Below are positions 15,190 to 44,700 of a stretch of DNA of 64,000 nucleotides, piece after piece (position 1 is the stretch's first letter; each line of letters opens with the position of its first letter). A program made the position numbers and the translations under genes. Source of the DNA: Lottia gigantea (Eukaryota; Mollusca; Gastropoda; Lottiidae); contig NW_008708986.1 of the NCBI RefSeq assembly GCF_000327385.1, forward strand, positions 3,873,857 through 3,937,856, written 5' to 3'. Below the pieces are notes generated by a model that saw only the letters and a list, made by a program, of their open reading frames with translations, had not been told where the DNA came from and did no database searches.

Positions 15190-15751
15190 TTTATTTGGTT
15201 AGCATAATTTTCAAATTTAAATTCAATTTACAATTTCCTGCCAGTTCAATTTTTTAACTTTATAATTACAAAATGTTTTATCAGTAGATATTTTGATGGA
15301 TGGAAATCAACAATCATCAATTACAAAAGTAATTACCTCCAGGCTTATTAATATTCAAATATAGAAACTTGTAACCCTTAACCCTAAAAATTATGACAAG
15401 ACAAACTAAACAGGTAAGAGCTCAGACTCTTCAAAAATGAAGGGTTAATACACCCAGTTGCATCAAAGTTTTATGTGGTAAAAAGCGTAATCATGCCCTG
15501 CCAGGTTATAAACATGTGACACAGTGATAGTATTAAAATGCAAATAATGATTTATGGCCTCTGGAGAAGGTTTGCCTTGATTTGTTTTAAAGTAAAAAAT
15601 GAAACGGACTGCTTGTTTGAATAAACATATTTTGGTTCGAATATATTTCAATGATGTAATACTCTACACTCTAAGCTCAACTGAAATTGTCAAATCATAA
15701 TAAAGAAATAATAGCACAATTAAATAAATTGAACAAAAAAAAATTGTTAAC

Positions 15752-31704
<15,953 letters not shown>

Positions 31705-32080
31705 TTTTACAGCTTCCCTTCAGCACTATTTAACATTAAAATTTGGATAATTACAAAATTTACTGTTAATGTAGTAATCCCTTTGCATCATATCCTTTCC
31801 CATAACATTGAAATCTTGATTGTTAATAGCAGGGAGTGAAAACTTTGCACATGTCCACCTAATGTTCTGAACTAGGTTATTACATATGGAAATGAGCCTC
31901 AAGTCGTAGGTCAACTGAAAATCACCCTGAGCAGTGCATGCATTTCGTAATATTGTAACAATATTTTCAAACCACAATCTAAAACTATTAATACTATTTT
32001 AATTATGACATCATTATTGTTACATATTGTATTAGTTATTGCTGTTGGACAGAATTTTCAGCACTTTGTAAATAATTACA
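31705..32080. other. LARS1 5' flank
   Basis: Sequence immediately upstream of the LARS1 start codon, presumably its 5' UTR and promoter. I cannot identify a TATA box or transcription start with confidence. No repeat is recognised before the MITE that begins at 32081. Confidence 0.4.
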
Positions 32081-32904
32081 GTACAGTCGAGTAACCTAAT
32101 TTCGTGGAAACCTATTATTTGTGGATTTCCGGAAAGGATTAATAATTTACATGAGCGACCTTGCGCGACCTCCGCATTAGTTTGTTTTAATAAACATGGG
32201 TTTTCTGTACAATATCAGCTAGTAGAATGAATCCAGTAGTTTCAAGCAAGGTAAAATGTATTAATGTATACTTTGACAAATACAAAATGGCGGATTTCAG
32301 TTATTACCAAACGTCACCATTTTTTATCGGCCGAATTTCCTTATAATCCCTAGCCGTAATCGGAATTCCAAGTGTCGTCTGCTAGAATGTAGTCCAACGA
32401 ATGAAGTCACGTGATCAAGTAGCGGATTCCGTGTAAGCAGAAAATTTATATGGAACACAAAGTGGACCATATTCTTATGTAGTTTCTGTTACTTTTAGCA
32501 ATAAATCATGCTACATATATTAATTTGTCAGTCACTATTTTTTTTTTAAAATCGTGGTTCTTTGAAGGAATTGTCACTAGTGATAATGAATTGATATTAA
32601 AGATAAATTAAGTTAATTATACCACCCGGTATCCATACAACGTGTTTTTCTAGACTTATTTATAGTTCAAACATTGTACACGAAAATAGGTGACGCATTC
32701 TGCCGCCGTTGCCGAGTTGGTTGCTCATGAAATATGGGTCAAAGTGAAGAATTCATAAAGAAAATCGAAACAAACCAATTTTAATTATTTTGTAGAATTT
32801 CTGAGGAAACATCTAAGACATAAAAAAAAAATTTCGTTTTTTTAACTTTGACGAAATTTGGTGTTGAACCCTTATATCCACGAAAATAGGTTACACCACT
32901 GTAC
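32081..32904. mobile_element. MITE-like DNA transposon remnant between LARS1 and NUDCD2
   Basis: About 820 bp with inverted ends: left GTACAGTCGAGTAACCTAAT then TTCGTGG; right CCACGAAAATAGGTTAC then ACCACTGTAC. Ends of the form TA-CAGT...ACTG-TA suggest a TA target site, as in Tc1/mariner-type elements, but no transposase is visible. It occupies nearly half of the 1.9-kb gap between two divergent genes. Confidence 0.7.
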
Positions 32905-32977
32905 AACTTCAATGACAATATCAATTCAAAATTCAAAACCATATCAGCATCCGCTAGTAGCGAACGTTTACTTGTCA

Positions 32978-32999
32978 TCTACCTACCTACCTACCTACC
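32978..32999. repeat. (CTAC)n microsatellite
   Basis: Five to six copies of CTAC / ACCT in a row, upstream of NUDCD2. Confidence 0.9.
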
Positions 33000-33616
33000 A
33001 ATTCAAAATCCAGGTAATTAGGTCTACTTAACATGAGCTTTCTGAGAAGCTCTGCGACTTAGCTGTTGTAATAACCGTAACTACAATTCCTGTTTTCAAT
33101 AGGCATAGCCTCTGTCCAGTGAAGACGAATATAATAATGCAAATTGCAATTGATGATCAACGACCGTCACTCAACAATATGCCACATTCAATGATTGACT
33201 ACAAATAGCTCAATTCAACGTAGCTCAATACTTTTGTTACAACTTACAGCTATATTTAGGAAGCTTAGAAAGCACTAATTTCCACTGTTTTTGTTTTATT
33301 TCATCAACAGCGTAATGATGAAACTGCTTGGTAAAGTTTACATGTGGAGTATTTTGATAGATTGATTTCCGGCTGTCGTAAATAAGATAAATATTTTTTG
33401 GAAGTATTATATCTAATTATTAGACATACGGAAAGAGATTTGAGATTTGAACAATTTCATCTTACCCATTTAAGGGTTTTATTATTATTTTTCAATTAGT
33501 ATTCTTATATTTTACTCTTTTTTTTTACGACAAACGGAAAACAGTTTATCGTTTATACTTTTTTTGATTTTAATGATTAAAGAGCAAAGGAAACTGAAAG
33601 TAGAGTAAACAAAACG
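33000..33616. other. NUDCD2 5' flank
   Basis: AT-rich sequence upstream of the NUDCD2 start codon, presumably holding its promoter and 5' UTR. No motif is assigned. Confidence 0.4.
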
Positions 33617-34692
33617 ATGTCAGATTTTGACGAAAAAAGTGGGGCTGTGTCCTCCAGAACTGAATGGGGACATTGGTTTCAAACTTTAGAAGAAGTGTAT
33701 ATAGAAATAAACGTCAACCCAGGCACCAAATCCAAAGATATAAAGTGCAATTTTCAGAATAAACACCTGCATGTTTCAGTGAAAGGACAGGTGATGATTG
33801 ATGTACGTTTGAAGGACGGTTAGTTAAGTATAGTCAGTATTTTTGTGCTTGAAAAATCAATGTGATTTTATGCAGTGCATAGATTTATCTACTAGTGCAT
33901 AGCATTTGTCTATGATAAACTGTCTTTCTGTGATTGATTATGTTTCAAATTTGTTCAAATATTTTAAGTTATTGATATATACTTTCTACTTTCACTTCAG
34001 GGAGAATTTCCAGAGCCAATTCATGGGGATGATGGATTGTGGACACTGGGTAAGTGGACCACATGTCTACAAAATTGTTTTAAACTGCTGTCAAGAGAAA
34101 TAAATCCTTAACTGCACGAGAGCTCAAATATTTGATATTAAGCCAACAATTCATCAGTGAACAAACAAATTTCTTTTTTAAGAGTTGAAATCAAAAATGG
34201 TTGAGAAGTTCCTGTGGTTTTATTTTTCAGAGGATGGTAAAATCATTAGAATATGTTTAAGTAAAACCTTTACAACACCAGATCATTGCTGGAAGTCTTT
34301 ACTAGTTGGGCAGTATGAAGCTAATCCTTTAATTCATGACGAGATGCAGAAAAAATTAACTTTGGAATCTTTCCAGAATAAGGTGATTTACCATTTTGTT
34401 TTGTAACGGCTCAAGTCTTTCTCATGATATTGGAAAAAGGTTCACAAATAAAAGTTCTACATTATGTTTTTTGGGATTTCAATTTTATATTCAACTTAAG
34501 CATTGCATATGATTGTTTTGAACACCCTGCGATTGGGTTGGCAACTTCACATTCCTGTTAGAGGGCCTGTGTGTACAAATATCATTAATTGGTTTGTAAT
34601 TTGCTATCTTTATATTTCAGAATCCTGGATTTGATTTCAGCAATGCCAGTGTGTCAGGAAACTATCAAAATGGTGGACCAGATCTTCCATAA
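33617..34692 (+). CDS. NUDCD2: NudC domain-containing protein 2 (complete, 4 exons, 152 aa)
   Basis: Exons 33617-33802, 34001-34049, 34231-34382 and 34621-34692, all GT/AG and in phase, 153 codons including the stop. The start MSDFDEKSGAV is followed by a single CS/NudC fold: WGHWFQTLEEVYIEINVNPG (residues 17-36), GLWTLEDGKIIRI in the middle, and LTLESFQNKNPGFDFSNA near the C-terminus. All of these align with human NUDCD2 (157 aa) over the whole length. The family is an HSP90 co-chaperone that stabilises LIS1 and works with cytoplasmic dynein; that role comes from family knowledge. An alternative exon 1 donor lies 12 nt upstream (CAG/GTGATG), but only the one at 33802 keeps the conserved spacing before GEFPEP. 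Confidence 0.96.
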
Positions 34693-35271
34693 TTTACAGT
34701 GCTGTGGCTAAAGCAGATATGCATTTCTAATTTCTTCATATCATTACGCAATGAGATCAGTGCTGTTGAAAAAGCAGTTATGCACATACAGCTTCTTTGA
34801 TGAGGAGGGTAAAACTAATATACCAAGCAGTCATGTGACTGGTAGATCGTTCTACATTGTGACTGTGTTCGGAAGTCTGGGGAGAACAAAGTGAGATTAA
34901 ATCCCCATAATTAAAAGAGTTTTCTTCTTTTTTCAATTTTAATTGCCTGATTGGCCAAAATGATTCTTTTTTGAAGAAAATCAGAGGCATATTTCTAGTA
35001 GATGATATACTCAGCCACAGAAATTAACAGGTCCAACATTTACAGTGTAGCCTGATTAAGAATTAGATAGGTTGTTTCCCAATATTTATGGAGCCGTCAA
35101 AGGACACAAATTTGACAGGTAACAAGCTACTAAGTGAGGACAAATATATTAAAATTAAACTGTGTTGATATGAATATTTTAACTTAAGATGACTTAGAAT
35201 TACAAACATGAAATATACTTTATTTAGATCATCTGTGGTTCTGAACAATGAACAGTTGAAATATTTTAATT
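34693..35271. other. NUDCD2 3' flank
   Basis: Probable 3' UTR and downstream sequence. No clear AATAAA was identified close to the stop codon, so the transcript end is undefined. Confidence 0.4.
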
Positions 35272-35521
35272 TTAAAGGAATACAACCTCCCAGAATGTGC
35301 ATAAAATTTCAAAATGTATTCATCAGTTGGACTTACCTGGTGTCATGACATAAGCCAAGAATAGAATCTCTCTAAAAAACAATATATAAGTAATCACTGA
35401 AAAATGCTTCTAAGATTCTGTCTTATAGTTATGAAACCAGGTAAATCCACTGACGAACAAAGACTCATTTTGGCCAAGTTTAAAAATTCAAATTTGGTCC
35501 TGGGAGGTAGTATACCTTTAA
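35272..35521. mobile_element. MITE with long terminal inverted repeats, TTAA-flanked (family 1, copy B)
   Basis: TTAA at both edges encloses AGGAATACAACCTCCCAG on the left and CTGGGAGGTAGTATACCT on the right, with inverted pairing continuing inward through TACCTGGTGTCATGA. It shares CAGAATG(T/A)(G/A)CATAAAATTT and the CAGTT...TTACCTGGTGTCAT block with the copy at 9640-9957, so both belong to one family. Confidence 0.85.
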
Positions 35522-36991
35522 TCTCGTAGTATACATTTAATTTGATATAATTTATGATAGCCAGAAATGATTTATTACAATTTGAAAATATTCAGCTGTT
35601 CTCTCTGACTTAATGTATAATTGATGCTATCTGAATATATTGGGATTATTCAAAGTTTTAATCCGTACCAACTATTACTACCTCAAAACATGTATGGACT
35701 GCTCATTTGGTCTTAAACTTTTCTTATAATTGCATAATTATCTTGACTAAAAGAAAAAGTTAGATAAAAGTACATTTATTTTCATTATGGTTATTATAAT
35801 GCATTGTAATATAAATAATATAATTCTATTAAATTGAGACAGTAATAAGCAAAGCAGGACTAAGGCGTCAAAATGGTTTAGTAGCCAATAATCAACAGCT
35901 AAATGAGCTATAAGCGTCTGCAGACATATCTATATACAGTTTTGAACACTGACAATAAGACAAACCAGGTATCAGATTTTCATTCTAACATGTACCACTG
36001 ACAGCCCACAAAGCTTTATCAGGTTGGAAAGCAAATATTTTGATAACTGTATCCATATACATATACAATAAAAATATTATTATTATCATTAATTATGTGC
36101 ACACAAATTCTAGTTATATGCAGAAGTATTTATGGAATTTGATCAATTGAATTATACATTGAGTTACATTCATCTGTACAAAAATTAAACATCAAAACAA
36201 TTAACAATGCATCCAGATAAGGATTGCAAAAAAAAACCAAACATTTCCACTGTTATGGCATATAAAACACTAATGACCAAAAAAAAACTAATAAAAACTA
36301 AATGTAAGACTAACAGATATACAATAGACTAATTTGTTTGCTTTACCAGCTATTTGACTTTCTTATAACAGAACCTGAAACAGTTTCATGCTGTGTCTTT
36401 TTTTTAAAATATTGTGAATTTCAATTTAGCCATTTATATCACTTTTAGAAAGAAAATCTTACATCCAATTTGTGTACAATCAAATAATAATAATTGCAAT
36501 AACCATCCATAGAAACAACAGGATAATTTTTTTTTTTCGAAATATGCACCAGCTTTAATCAAACCCAACCTCGTATTTTCATTCTGAAAAATACTCAGCT
36601 AAATGATACTCAACTGGTAAAGCAAATAAGTAGATAATTATGAGAGATTCAACACAAACAGCACTAGATAAGAAAACGTTAAAATGAGACAGTACCTAAG
36701 AAATCAGCTATACAAACTGATAAAACATAAATAATTATAGCTATAATCAAACCAAACACCATTTGATATCAACAAAAGCTTTACTATAATTATTCATATA
36801 ACAATAAAAACTAAAATTGCAAAAAAAGGAGATCTTTCATCTAATTTTAAGTCAACTTTTATGGTATAAATTAACTTTAATTTTACTTTTGATCACAAAC
36901 AACAAAATATTTAAGAAAATGTAGAGCTCCAATGCATAAGTTAGTAACAGGGGACTTAATAAATTTCAGCTATCAATTTAACGTTTGAGAA
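35522..36991. other. Intergenic between convergent NUDCD2 and ANKRD10; nothing recognised
   Basis: A/T-rich with many short homopolymer runs. No supported exon. Confidence 0.4.
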
Positions 36992-37330
36992 TTAAAGGGA
37001 CAGGTTCGCCATCTGTTTGACCAATTGACCTTAGTCTCAGAAACTGAAACATTCTGAGGCTCTAATTTTTGATCTTTTATTGCACAGATTTACAGACACA
37101 ATTTTTGAAATTTGGTCAGATATTTTTGAATATCAATAATGTTTACACCTTACTTAGCAAAACAATACTGATGCTTAGTAAAGTTTATACTAACTTTTTA
37201 AGTATTGTTTATATAACACTGAACAAAAACCATTCACTTATCAAGAATGAAATCTTAATAACTAGTACAGAGAGTAAATCAAAATTCACACTATCCCACA
37301 CAAAACAATTTATTATAGCATAACAAATGT
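36992..37330 (+). mobile_element. Partial MITE, family 2 (one end only)
   Basis: The left end TTAAAGGGACAGGTTCGCC, then ATCTGTTTGACCA, matches the reverse complement of the right end of the element at 45653-45997. The opposite end was not found, so the right limit is a guess. Confidence 0.5.
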
Positions 37331-37491
37331 TATCTGTCACAGCACTTAAACCATGCCATTATTGTCAGGTTGTTGATTTATGATTGAAACTTATTTCAAT
37401 TTGAAACATACACCTAAAAACAATTAAACCTACTCATACACCTCAATTCAAAATGACTGTGGCTCGTTTGAAAATGAATATATGCCACATC

Positions 37492-38180
37492 TTAAAGGGG
37501 CATTCTACTTTGCTTATAAAAGATTTTCATAGAAAAAAGGTCATAAATTATACCTGAAAATATTAGTATACGTCAAATAACTGGTGTTGCCCAGCTCTAT
37601 GAAGGAGAGTTATTTTTTTTTTGCTTGATAAAGGGATTAGTCCAGAAACTAGCTACATTTACTCTAATTGTATCAACTTTTTACCTACTGTTTGCATGTT
37701 ATCGTGTGATTTATTTTTTCCTTCTTATCACTCGTTTTATTCTTAAGTATATAATGATATAAGTATGCTATTATATTTACTTGATCAAACTGAATTTGTT
37801 TCAAAAGAGTTAATCAAATATGGAGAGTACTGATTGTTAATTAAGCATTTTGACATAGCTTTCGTGTTTGGCTCTTGAATGGCTTAATATTAGTTGAAAC
37901 CTGTAGACTGGTAGGAGAAACTTTTTTCTACCAGTAGGCGTTTATTTTACTTAAATCTTTACTTACAGTAGTTTTTTTAACAGCTTTCAAAAAGCATAAA
38001 AAGCATAAAAATCCTAAAATATTAACATAAACTTACAAAAGCTTTTTAAATAGTTTTGGCGTTAAAAGATTAACAGCTAGATATTTTCAGTGAAAACTTT
38101 CAGATATGTTAATGGGCACATTTCTGTAGATTTTGATGTAGTTTTCACAGCCTACAAAAAAAAGCGGAATGTCGCTTTAA
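37492..38180. mobile_element. MITE, TTAA-flanked (family 3), about 690 bp
   Basis: The left end TTAAAGGGGCATTCTACTTT pairs with the right end AAGCGGAATGTCGCTTTAA. TTAA is at both edges. The interior is AT-rich and non-coding. It lies just downstream of the 3' end of ANKRD10. Confidence 0.7.
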
Positions 38181-38750
38181 GCAACAAATTCAAATGTGAT
38201 GACAAACAGAAAAAATGATTTAAGGAATCTATCAAATATCACATTAAAACTCAGATGTTGCTACTTAAATAATTTCAGACAAACCCAATGTCATTTTTCC
38301 ATTCTAAAATATGATAAAGATGGTTTTCAAAACTAGTAACCTGACTAAATCCTTTGAAGAGATATGTGATTAAGATTTATGCATGTGAAAAAAATAAAGA
38401 ATAAAATGTATTCTAGATACAATACTGGCAGTGGAATTAGCATTTTTATACTAAAAAAATGGTAAAAAAATATATGTAAAAGCACATTTTTAAGAAGGTA
38501 CACAAAAACATTAAAATTTAGACACAATTCATCAAAATTAACAAAACAAAAATATATTCTTAACAACGTCAATGTGGTCATCATACTAAAATGAATGACA
38601 AAATTAATTCTGTCCTTAAAGGTTGTAGGGCTTTTATTCAGCTTTTATTGTTTGTTCAATTAAACATAAATTACTTTTGATAAAAACTTTTGCGGAGCTG
38701 AATCGTATCTCTAGCAAATGTAAAAGTAAAGAATTAACCTATAATGATAT

Positions 38751-41700
38751 TTAACTATGATAAATCATAGAAGCAGCCAATAGACTATCATAGCCCTGGG
38801 CTTCATGGACAGCTATATTATGTTCAAGAGAACTATCGGACAGAGATTCTGTAGGTAGACTTTCAGCTGGTTGTGAGGATGTCTTAGGGTTGATGTGGTA
38901 TGCAGGATTATAATCTTCTGAAAAATACAATGCAATTCAGATCAGTGTGAATAAACGACAACAAAATTACTTATTACCATTGCCATATAGCTGCCTGATA
39001 AGGATTTTATATCTGAAACATTTGTAGCCAATATAATAGAAGTTTTAAACTAAGACAATCAATCAGGAGATCAGAGTAGTCATTCTCTAGAATATTACCA
39101 ATAATTCCTGCTGATTTTACTTACACTTAACATTTTTATGTCCAGATACATCCTCACAATGTCAAGCTATTACAAACTTCATACTAATACCTTGACTGCA
39201 ATAGCCACTCTTCTTATATCATAGAAGTTTGTTAATAAAACGATTTGATTGGATTGTATGCCCTTAAATACAGTCAATCACAGCCCTCAGCAGAAAGGCT
39301 GATAAAATTATGGCTTTGTATTTGCAGATTTTCTGTCAAGACCTGATTGGCTGTATTTGCTGGCATACAATCCAATCAAAATGCTTTAATTTACAAACTT
39401 CCATGATACAAAAAGGGTGCAGTCAAGGTATAAGACAAATTCGTAATAGCTTGCCATTGTGAAGATGGTCCAAATATAGAAATTCAAATTCAAAATATGC
39501 AGAACATAAGTCAATAGTCATGCAAACTCAAAAACATCAAATCGTTACAGAAAACTACACGCCTTGTTCATAATGAAATATGATAAGCTTTTCAAAATGA
39601 ATTTCCTCAATTCAATAATATTGACAGCATATTTGTCACAAATATAAAACCCCTTTTTAAAGATCTTTAAATAGTTGCATCAATATATTCATTATTTTGC
39701 AATTTTCATTGCTGACATTCAATACATAACTCTTTCAAAGATTGGTTTTGGAAATATCTCTATGGTTATATGTGTATTGCATGTTTTTGAATGAAAATAA
39801 ACTAAAAAGGTTTCAGAATCTAACAGTCTAATCTAAGGTATATTTGTATGAAAATGCACCAACCTAATCTATGATTAACAATACATTAAAAATAATGTGT
39901 AGTTAATCCAATGCATCGTGATGGTGCATTTTGACAGACAGGTTTGGCACCAAATGTGTGAATTTGGTCATCATAAGGGAGGTAACTCGTTTGCTCTTTA
40001 TCTGCATGATTATCAAGACATGATTCATTGCTATCTAACATATTATAGCATTCACCTGTTGAAAAACATAATATAAAGGTAACATCAAAAAGGGGATCAG
40101 GGACCTATTTCTCATAACATCTTTCCATAAGTTTGTACCTGGTCAACAAATTTTGTGAGAAATGGGGGGCCTGACTATTATTTCAACTGTTTCTGTGCCT
40201 TCAAGTGAGGTAAACATAAAAGGATGAAATTCAAAGAACTGCTTTGAAAATCATATCGTAGCTATGGATGAATTCAATATTTTTAGCAGGTCATTAGGAG
40301 CAATATCTCAGGATTATAAACCTTTTAAATTGAAAATTATAATCTCTATCTGAAGATAGAATAACAGCAAGTGGAAGTCAGGTGTATGTCTTCCATCATT
40401 ATTTTAGTCAATCAAGGTGCTGAAACCTTCTCATCAATTCCTCTCTTTCTAAGAGGCATCAAGATATCAAGATTACAGGTTAATGAAAACTATAAGCTAT
40501 GTTATGTTACAAACCCTAAAGTACCAAATGACTTAATACTACCTGCTCTATCTTTAATACTATACTAATATTATGTTACCTACAACAGACTGTCATCTTA
40601 CTTTCGTAAGTAAACTGGATTTTTAGGTTAACTGACATATCAGATATCAGAATTGCTAATATAAGATAATGTTTCAATGCTGATAATCAAATTAACATCA
40701 AAATAACGGTAAAAAAATTTACGCGAAAAAGTCATACATTGACAGTTGTTAATTGAATGTTTAACCTAAACACCAATGATAGAGTGAAAGAAAAGCATTA
40801 CCTGTATTATTATTAGTAGATATATTGGAAGGTAAAGATGATATAGCTAATATAGATTGATAGGAGCTTATAACATTATTATTTAGAGCTGTTTCTTCTA
40901 CTTTATTCTCTACAAGATAAAAAATGTTAAAGAATAACCATTTCCCATTTAATTCAATATAGTCATCTAAATATTTGCTTCCCCAGCTATGTGTGTCCTT
41001 TTTTCAAGATGTGATTACTACCATTGGTTCCTTTGTAACAAAAAATTATTTGATGCCTATTCAGTTTGCTGATAATTACAGCCCTACTTTCAGTTTCAGC
41101 AAAATGTTTCCCAGTTTTTGTTGTTTTCTACTATCATAGTCTTGGTATATCAAGATTCAAAAACTTCAATAAGTACTAGACAAGGCTAGACAATCTGATT
41201 CTTGAAAAGAGTTTTATAATTGCTGCCTGCAAACAACTGGAACTGGTAAAGCAAGCATTTAAACAACTATATCTATATAAAAATAAGCTTGAACAATGGG
41301 TTTTTTTTTTTTGTTAATCTTCTACCCAATGCAAGCAAGAAATAATTCTTTCAAAATTTGATGATGCATCAAAGGAACTTAAAGGAATTATAAAGAGGTT
41401 TCTAAAAAAATTTAAGTCCTTGTGATACTGATAGCATCAATTTGCATCATTCCAATTTTCAACCAGACGTCTGTGGTTCCTGCAATTTCATTAAAAACTA
41501 GAGCCACTCGTGGCACAGAGTGGGACTTTGCAAATGTAGCAAAATCCAAAAGACCTTGAAAAAATCAACCGTCGACGATAATTAGATCAAGCGCAAGAAC
41601 AGTCTAAGGTTTAGAAATTTTCATTTTTTAGAAGATTCTAATACCGGAAGTAGACGTCAGACTTCACAAATGAAAGTATCTGCAGATAGCCAAGGTCAAT

Positions 41701-44700
41701 GACCTTTGATCTTGTAAAAGAGAAGGTCTAAAAAGGTCAAGATCAAGAGATATACATTATCAAAATTTCAAGTTGCACACGACTATAAAACCGAAAGCTG
41801 ACATAGGACGGAAAATATAAAAGTATAAATAGATAGCCAATGCCAATAAAGTTTGATCCTACAAAGGTCAAGGTCAACAAAGGTCAAGGTCAAAAATTGA
41901 AAATTTTCAATTTCCAAAACCTGTTCCTTTTTTTGAACTATAAAGCGGAAACAACCGAAATTCTGAGACAAAGTGGCTTAAAATATGAGGTAATTGTGTG
42001 CAAACTTCCATTTTGAACAAATGTATATTTTGCGAGTTATGCCCCTGGCCAAAAATGTCAATAATGAGTAATTTAACCCAAATGTGCCACGCCCACGTCA
42101 ATTTTTTTGCATAGGTTAATTGATATTCAAAATGTTACATTATGATCGAAATGTCAAGCTCCTACATAATACAGGTCAAAAGATATAGGTCAACAAAAGT
42201 TAACAAAGGTCAAAATCGAAAAATGAAAATATCCAAACGTAAAAAACCCGTTCCTTTTTTGGAACTATAAAGCTGAAACAACTGAGCTGTTAACACAAAC
42301 TGGCCAAAAGGATGAGGTAATTGTGTGCAAAGGCCCTTTTTGAAAAAAAGCATCCTATGCGAATTATGCCCCTCCCTTTAAATGTAAACAATTAGTAATT
42401 CAACCCGGATGTGCCATGCCCACATAAGTTTTTTTGTCATAGGTGAATTCATATTCAAAGTGTCTAGTTGTATTCCAAATATCAAGGTTCTACATCAAAT
42501 AGATCATAAGATATACATATACCAAGCTCAAAAAGACGCAAAAATGGTAAAACAAAACTCAAATTTGAAAAAATCACGAATTTCAATTTTGCTTTAAAAT
42601 AACGATTGTTATATATCTATGTAAAGTGCATGAGAAGCACATTAGGAAACCAAAAAAATTAACCCTCTAGGTTAATTAGGTCACGTGCTAGAGCAGTCCA
42701 AATTTGGCTTTTTATGGATAGCTATAAAACCGGAAGTACATGTCGGAGGTCAAAGATCAAAGTATCAAATGATAGCCAAGGTCAATGACCTTTGACCCTA
42801 TGAAGGTCAAGGTCATCAAAGGTCAAGGTCACATGATGTGATCGTTTAAAGCTTTAAAAAATTTCAACCGGAAGTTGCAAAAAAGCAAAAGCGAAATTCA
42901 AAATTCGGCTCCCAATGTTTTTTGCGCAATCGATTGCAAACTACATTCACATCAAATTTGAGCATATCAACTTTTACCCTCAGGCCCCATTTTGAGTTTT
43001 ACAAAAGTGTGTTTTTTCAATATGGCGGCCAAAGTATCACTTCCGGTCTGGATTTTATTTTAAAATCGGTCATAAAATTTTATTTGCCAAAGATCAGCCA
43101 AATTTTGTTGACCTACATAAATTACACCGGAAGTTATTCAACTGGAAGTAGATTTGAAGTTCAGTCGCTTTCCTGTTTAAAATCGGAAATGACGTACAAA
43201 ATTTGACTGTATCATATTATTAACATTAGTGAAGTCTCTTTGCATTTAAAATTTCATATCAGTAGATGCAAAAGCAAAAAAGTTGCAAAAAAATCGAAAT
43301 ATTTGATCGAAAAAAGTGAGCGACGAATTTTCGAATTTCGTAATTTTTCAAGTGCTATCAGGTCAGAAATAACAGGTAGATTGTAAAAATGAAAACCCGA
43401 AGAAAATCGATGCAAAAATACGCCTTCTAGAGCCGATTGTCGACTTTTGCACATGTTGAACTGTGGCAATTCCGGTTTTGCAAAAATGTTCCAATATATA
43501 TTTAAGGAACACGTTGCCACTACAGAAGGTCTAGAGAAGTTGAATGGTTGCTGCAACTACTGCAGTTTAAGCTCAGGAAGGTGTGTAAATTTCGAAAAAA
43601 AAAAAAAAACAAAAAAAACAAAAAAACAAAAAAGAATGGACATTTCGATAACAAACTGGTATGCGGTAGCAAAGTCCCACAATAAGTGTTTGATGATTTC
43701 ACTAAACATGTAGGACCTTATTTGATAAAGCAAATAAGCGACCTCCTCAAAACACTTATTTCTAGTGTTATTGCAAGAACCACAGACATGGAAAATTGGA
43801 ATGGTGCAAGTTAATATTATCAGTGTACCCAAAACACATAAAATTCAGAAACCTCTTTACAATCCCTTTAATTTTGAAGAAATTGAATGATAGATGTGTT
43901 AATCACAGTAAAAAAACAATTTAGGTTTTCCAGACTGGTCTTGGTAAGGTGGGCTTTCCAATGCTTATCAAAACAAAAGACTGCTCATCAATTTATTATT
44001 GACAATAAGCTCAATTTATTTCAGAAAAAATTTTGATACCGAAAAGAAAGAAAAGTTAGTTGTAAAAACTTAAAAGAAACTTTTTTGAAAACTATTAGAA
44101 GCATGAAAAGTATCTTATTATCATACCTCTGAAACACCTTCTTTTGATATGTTCTTCATCATCATCATCAAAAGATCTTTTCATTCCAGCAAAGGCTCTG
44201 AACACATTGTCACCTCGTCCATCAATAGGTATACCATTCATTTCTATACAGGTACCATTATCACCATTTGTCATATCACAGTGGACATTAGAATTATTAG
44301 TATCCATGTCCATATCACAGTCCATTGAGTCCATGTTATTAGTTTGTCCATTATGCATAGTTTGTTGATTATGTGTTGATTGAATATTAAATTGAGCTGA
44401 ATGAAGGTGACCATTCTGATGAAGCTCTAATGCTTTTTGTAGATATTCTGAACAATGATTATGAGAGGAGTTGGCTGCCACTTCACTAGCTGTCTGACCA
44501 TTATAGTTTCTTATACTGTAAATTAAAATAAAAATGTTATAAGACATGCGAACACTGAAAAGACAAATGCAGGCTGTCCAGAACTCATTTACAAAAATAT
44601 AGGGTAATTTTGGGCTAAAATTAAGAAACTTTAGGTCTTATTTAGGGCTTAAATTCGGTATTTTATGACTAAATTAAGGCAGTTTTAGACATTAAAATGA

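Noticed and set aside
43254-43832. Several overlapping frames of 60-100 codons on both strands
   Set aside because: They lie in the AGGTCA-rich element and an adjacent A/T run, show no domain, and arise from low-complexity sequence.
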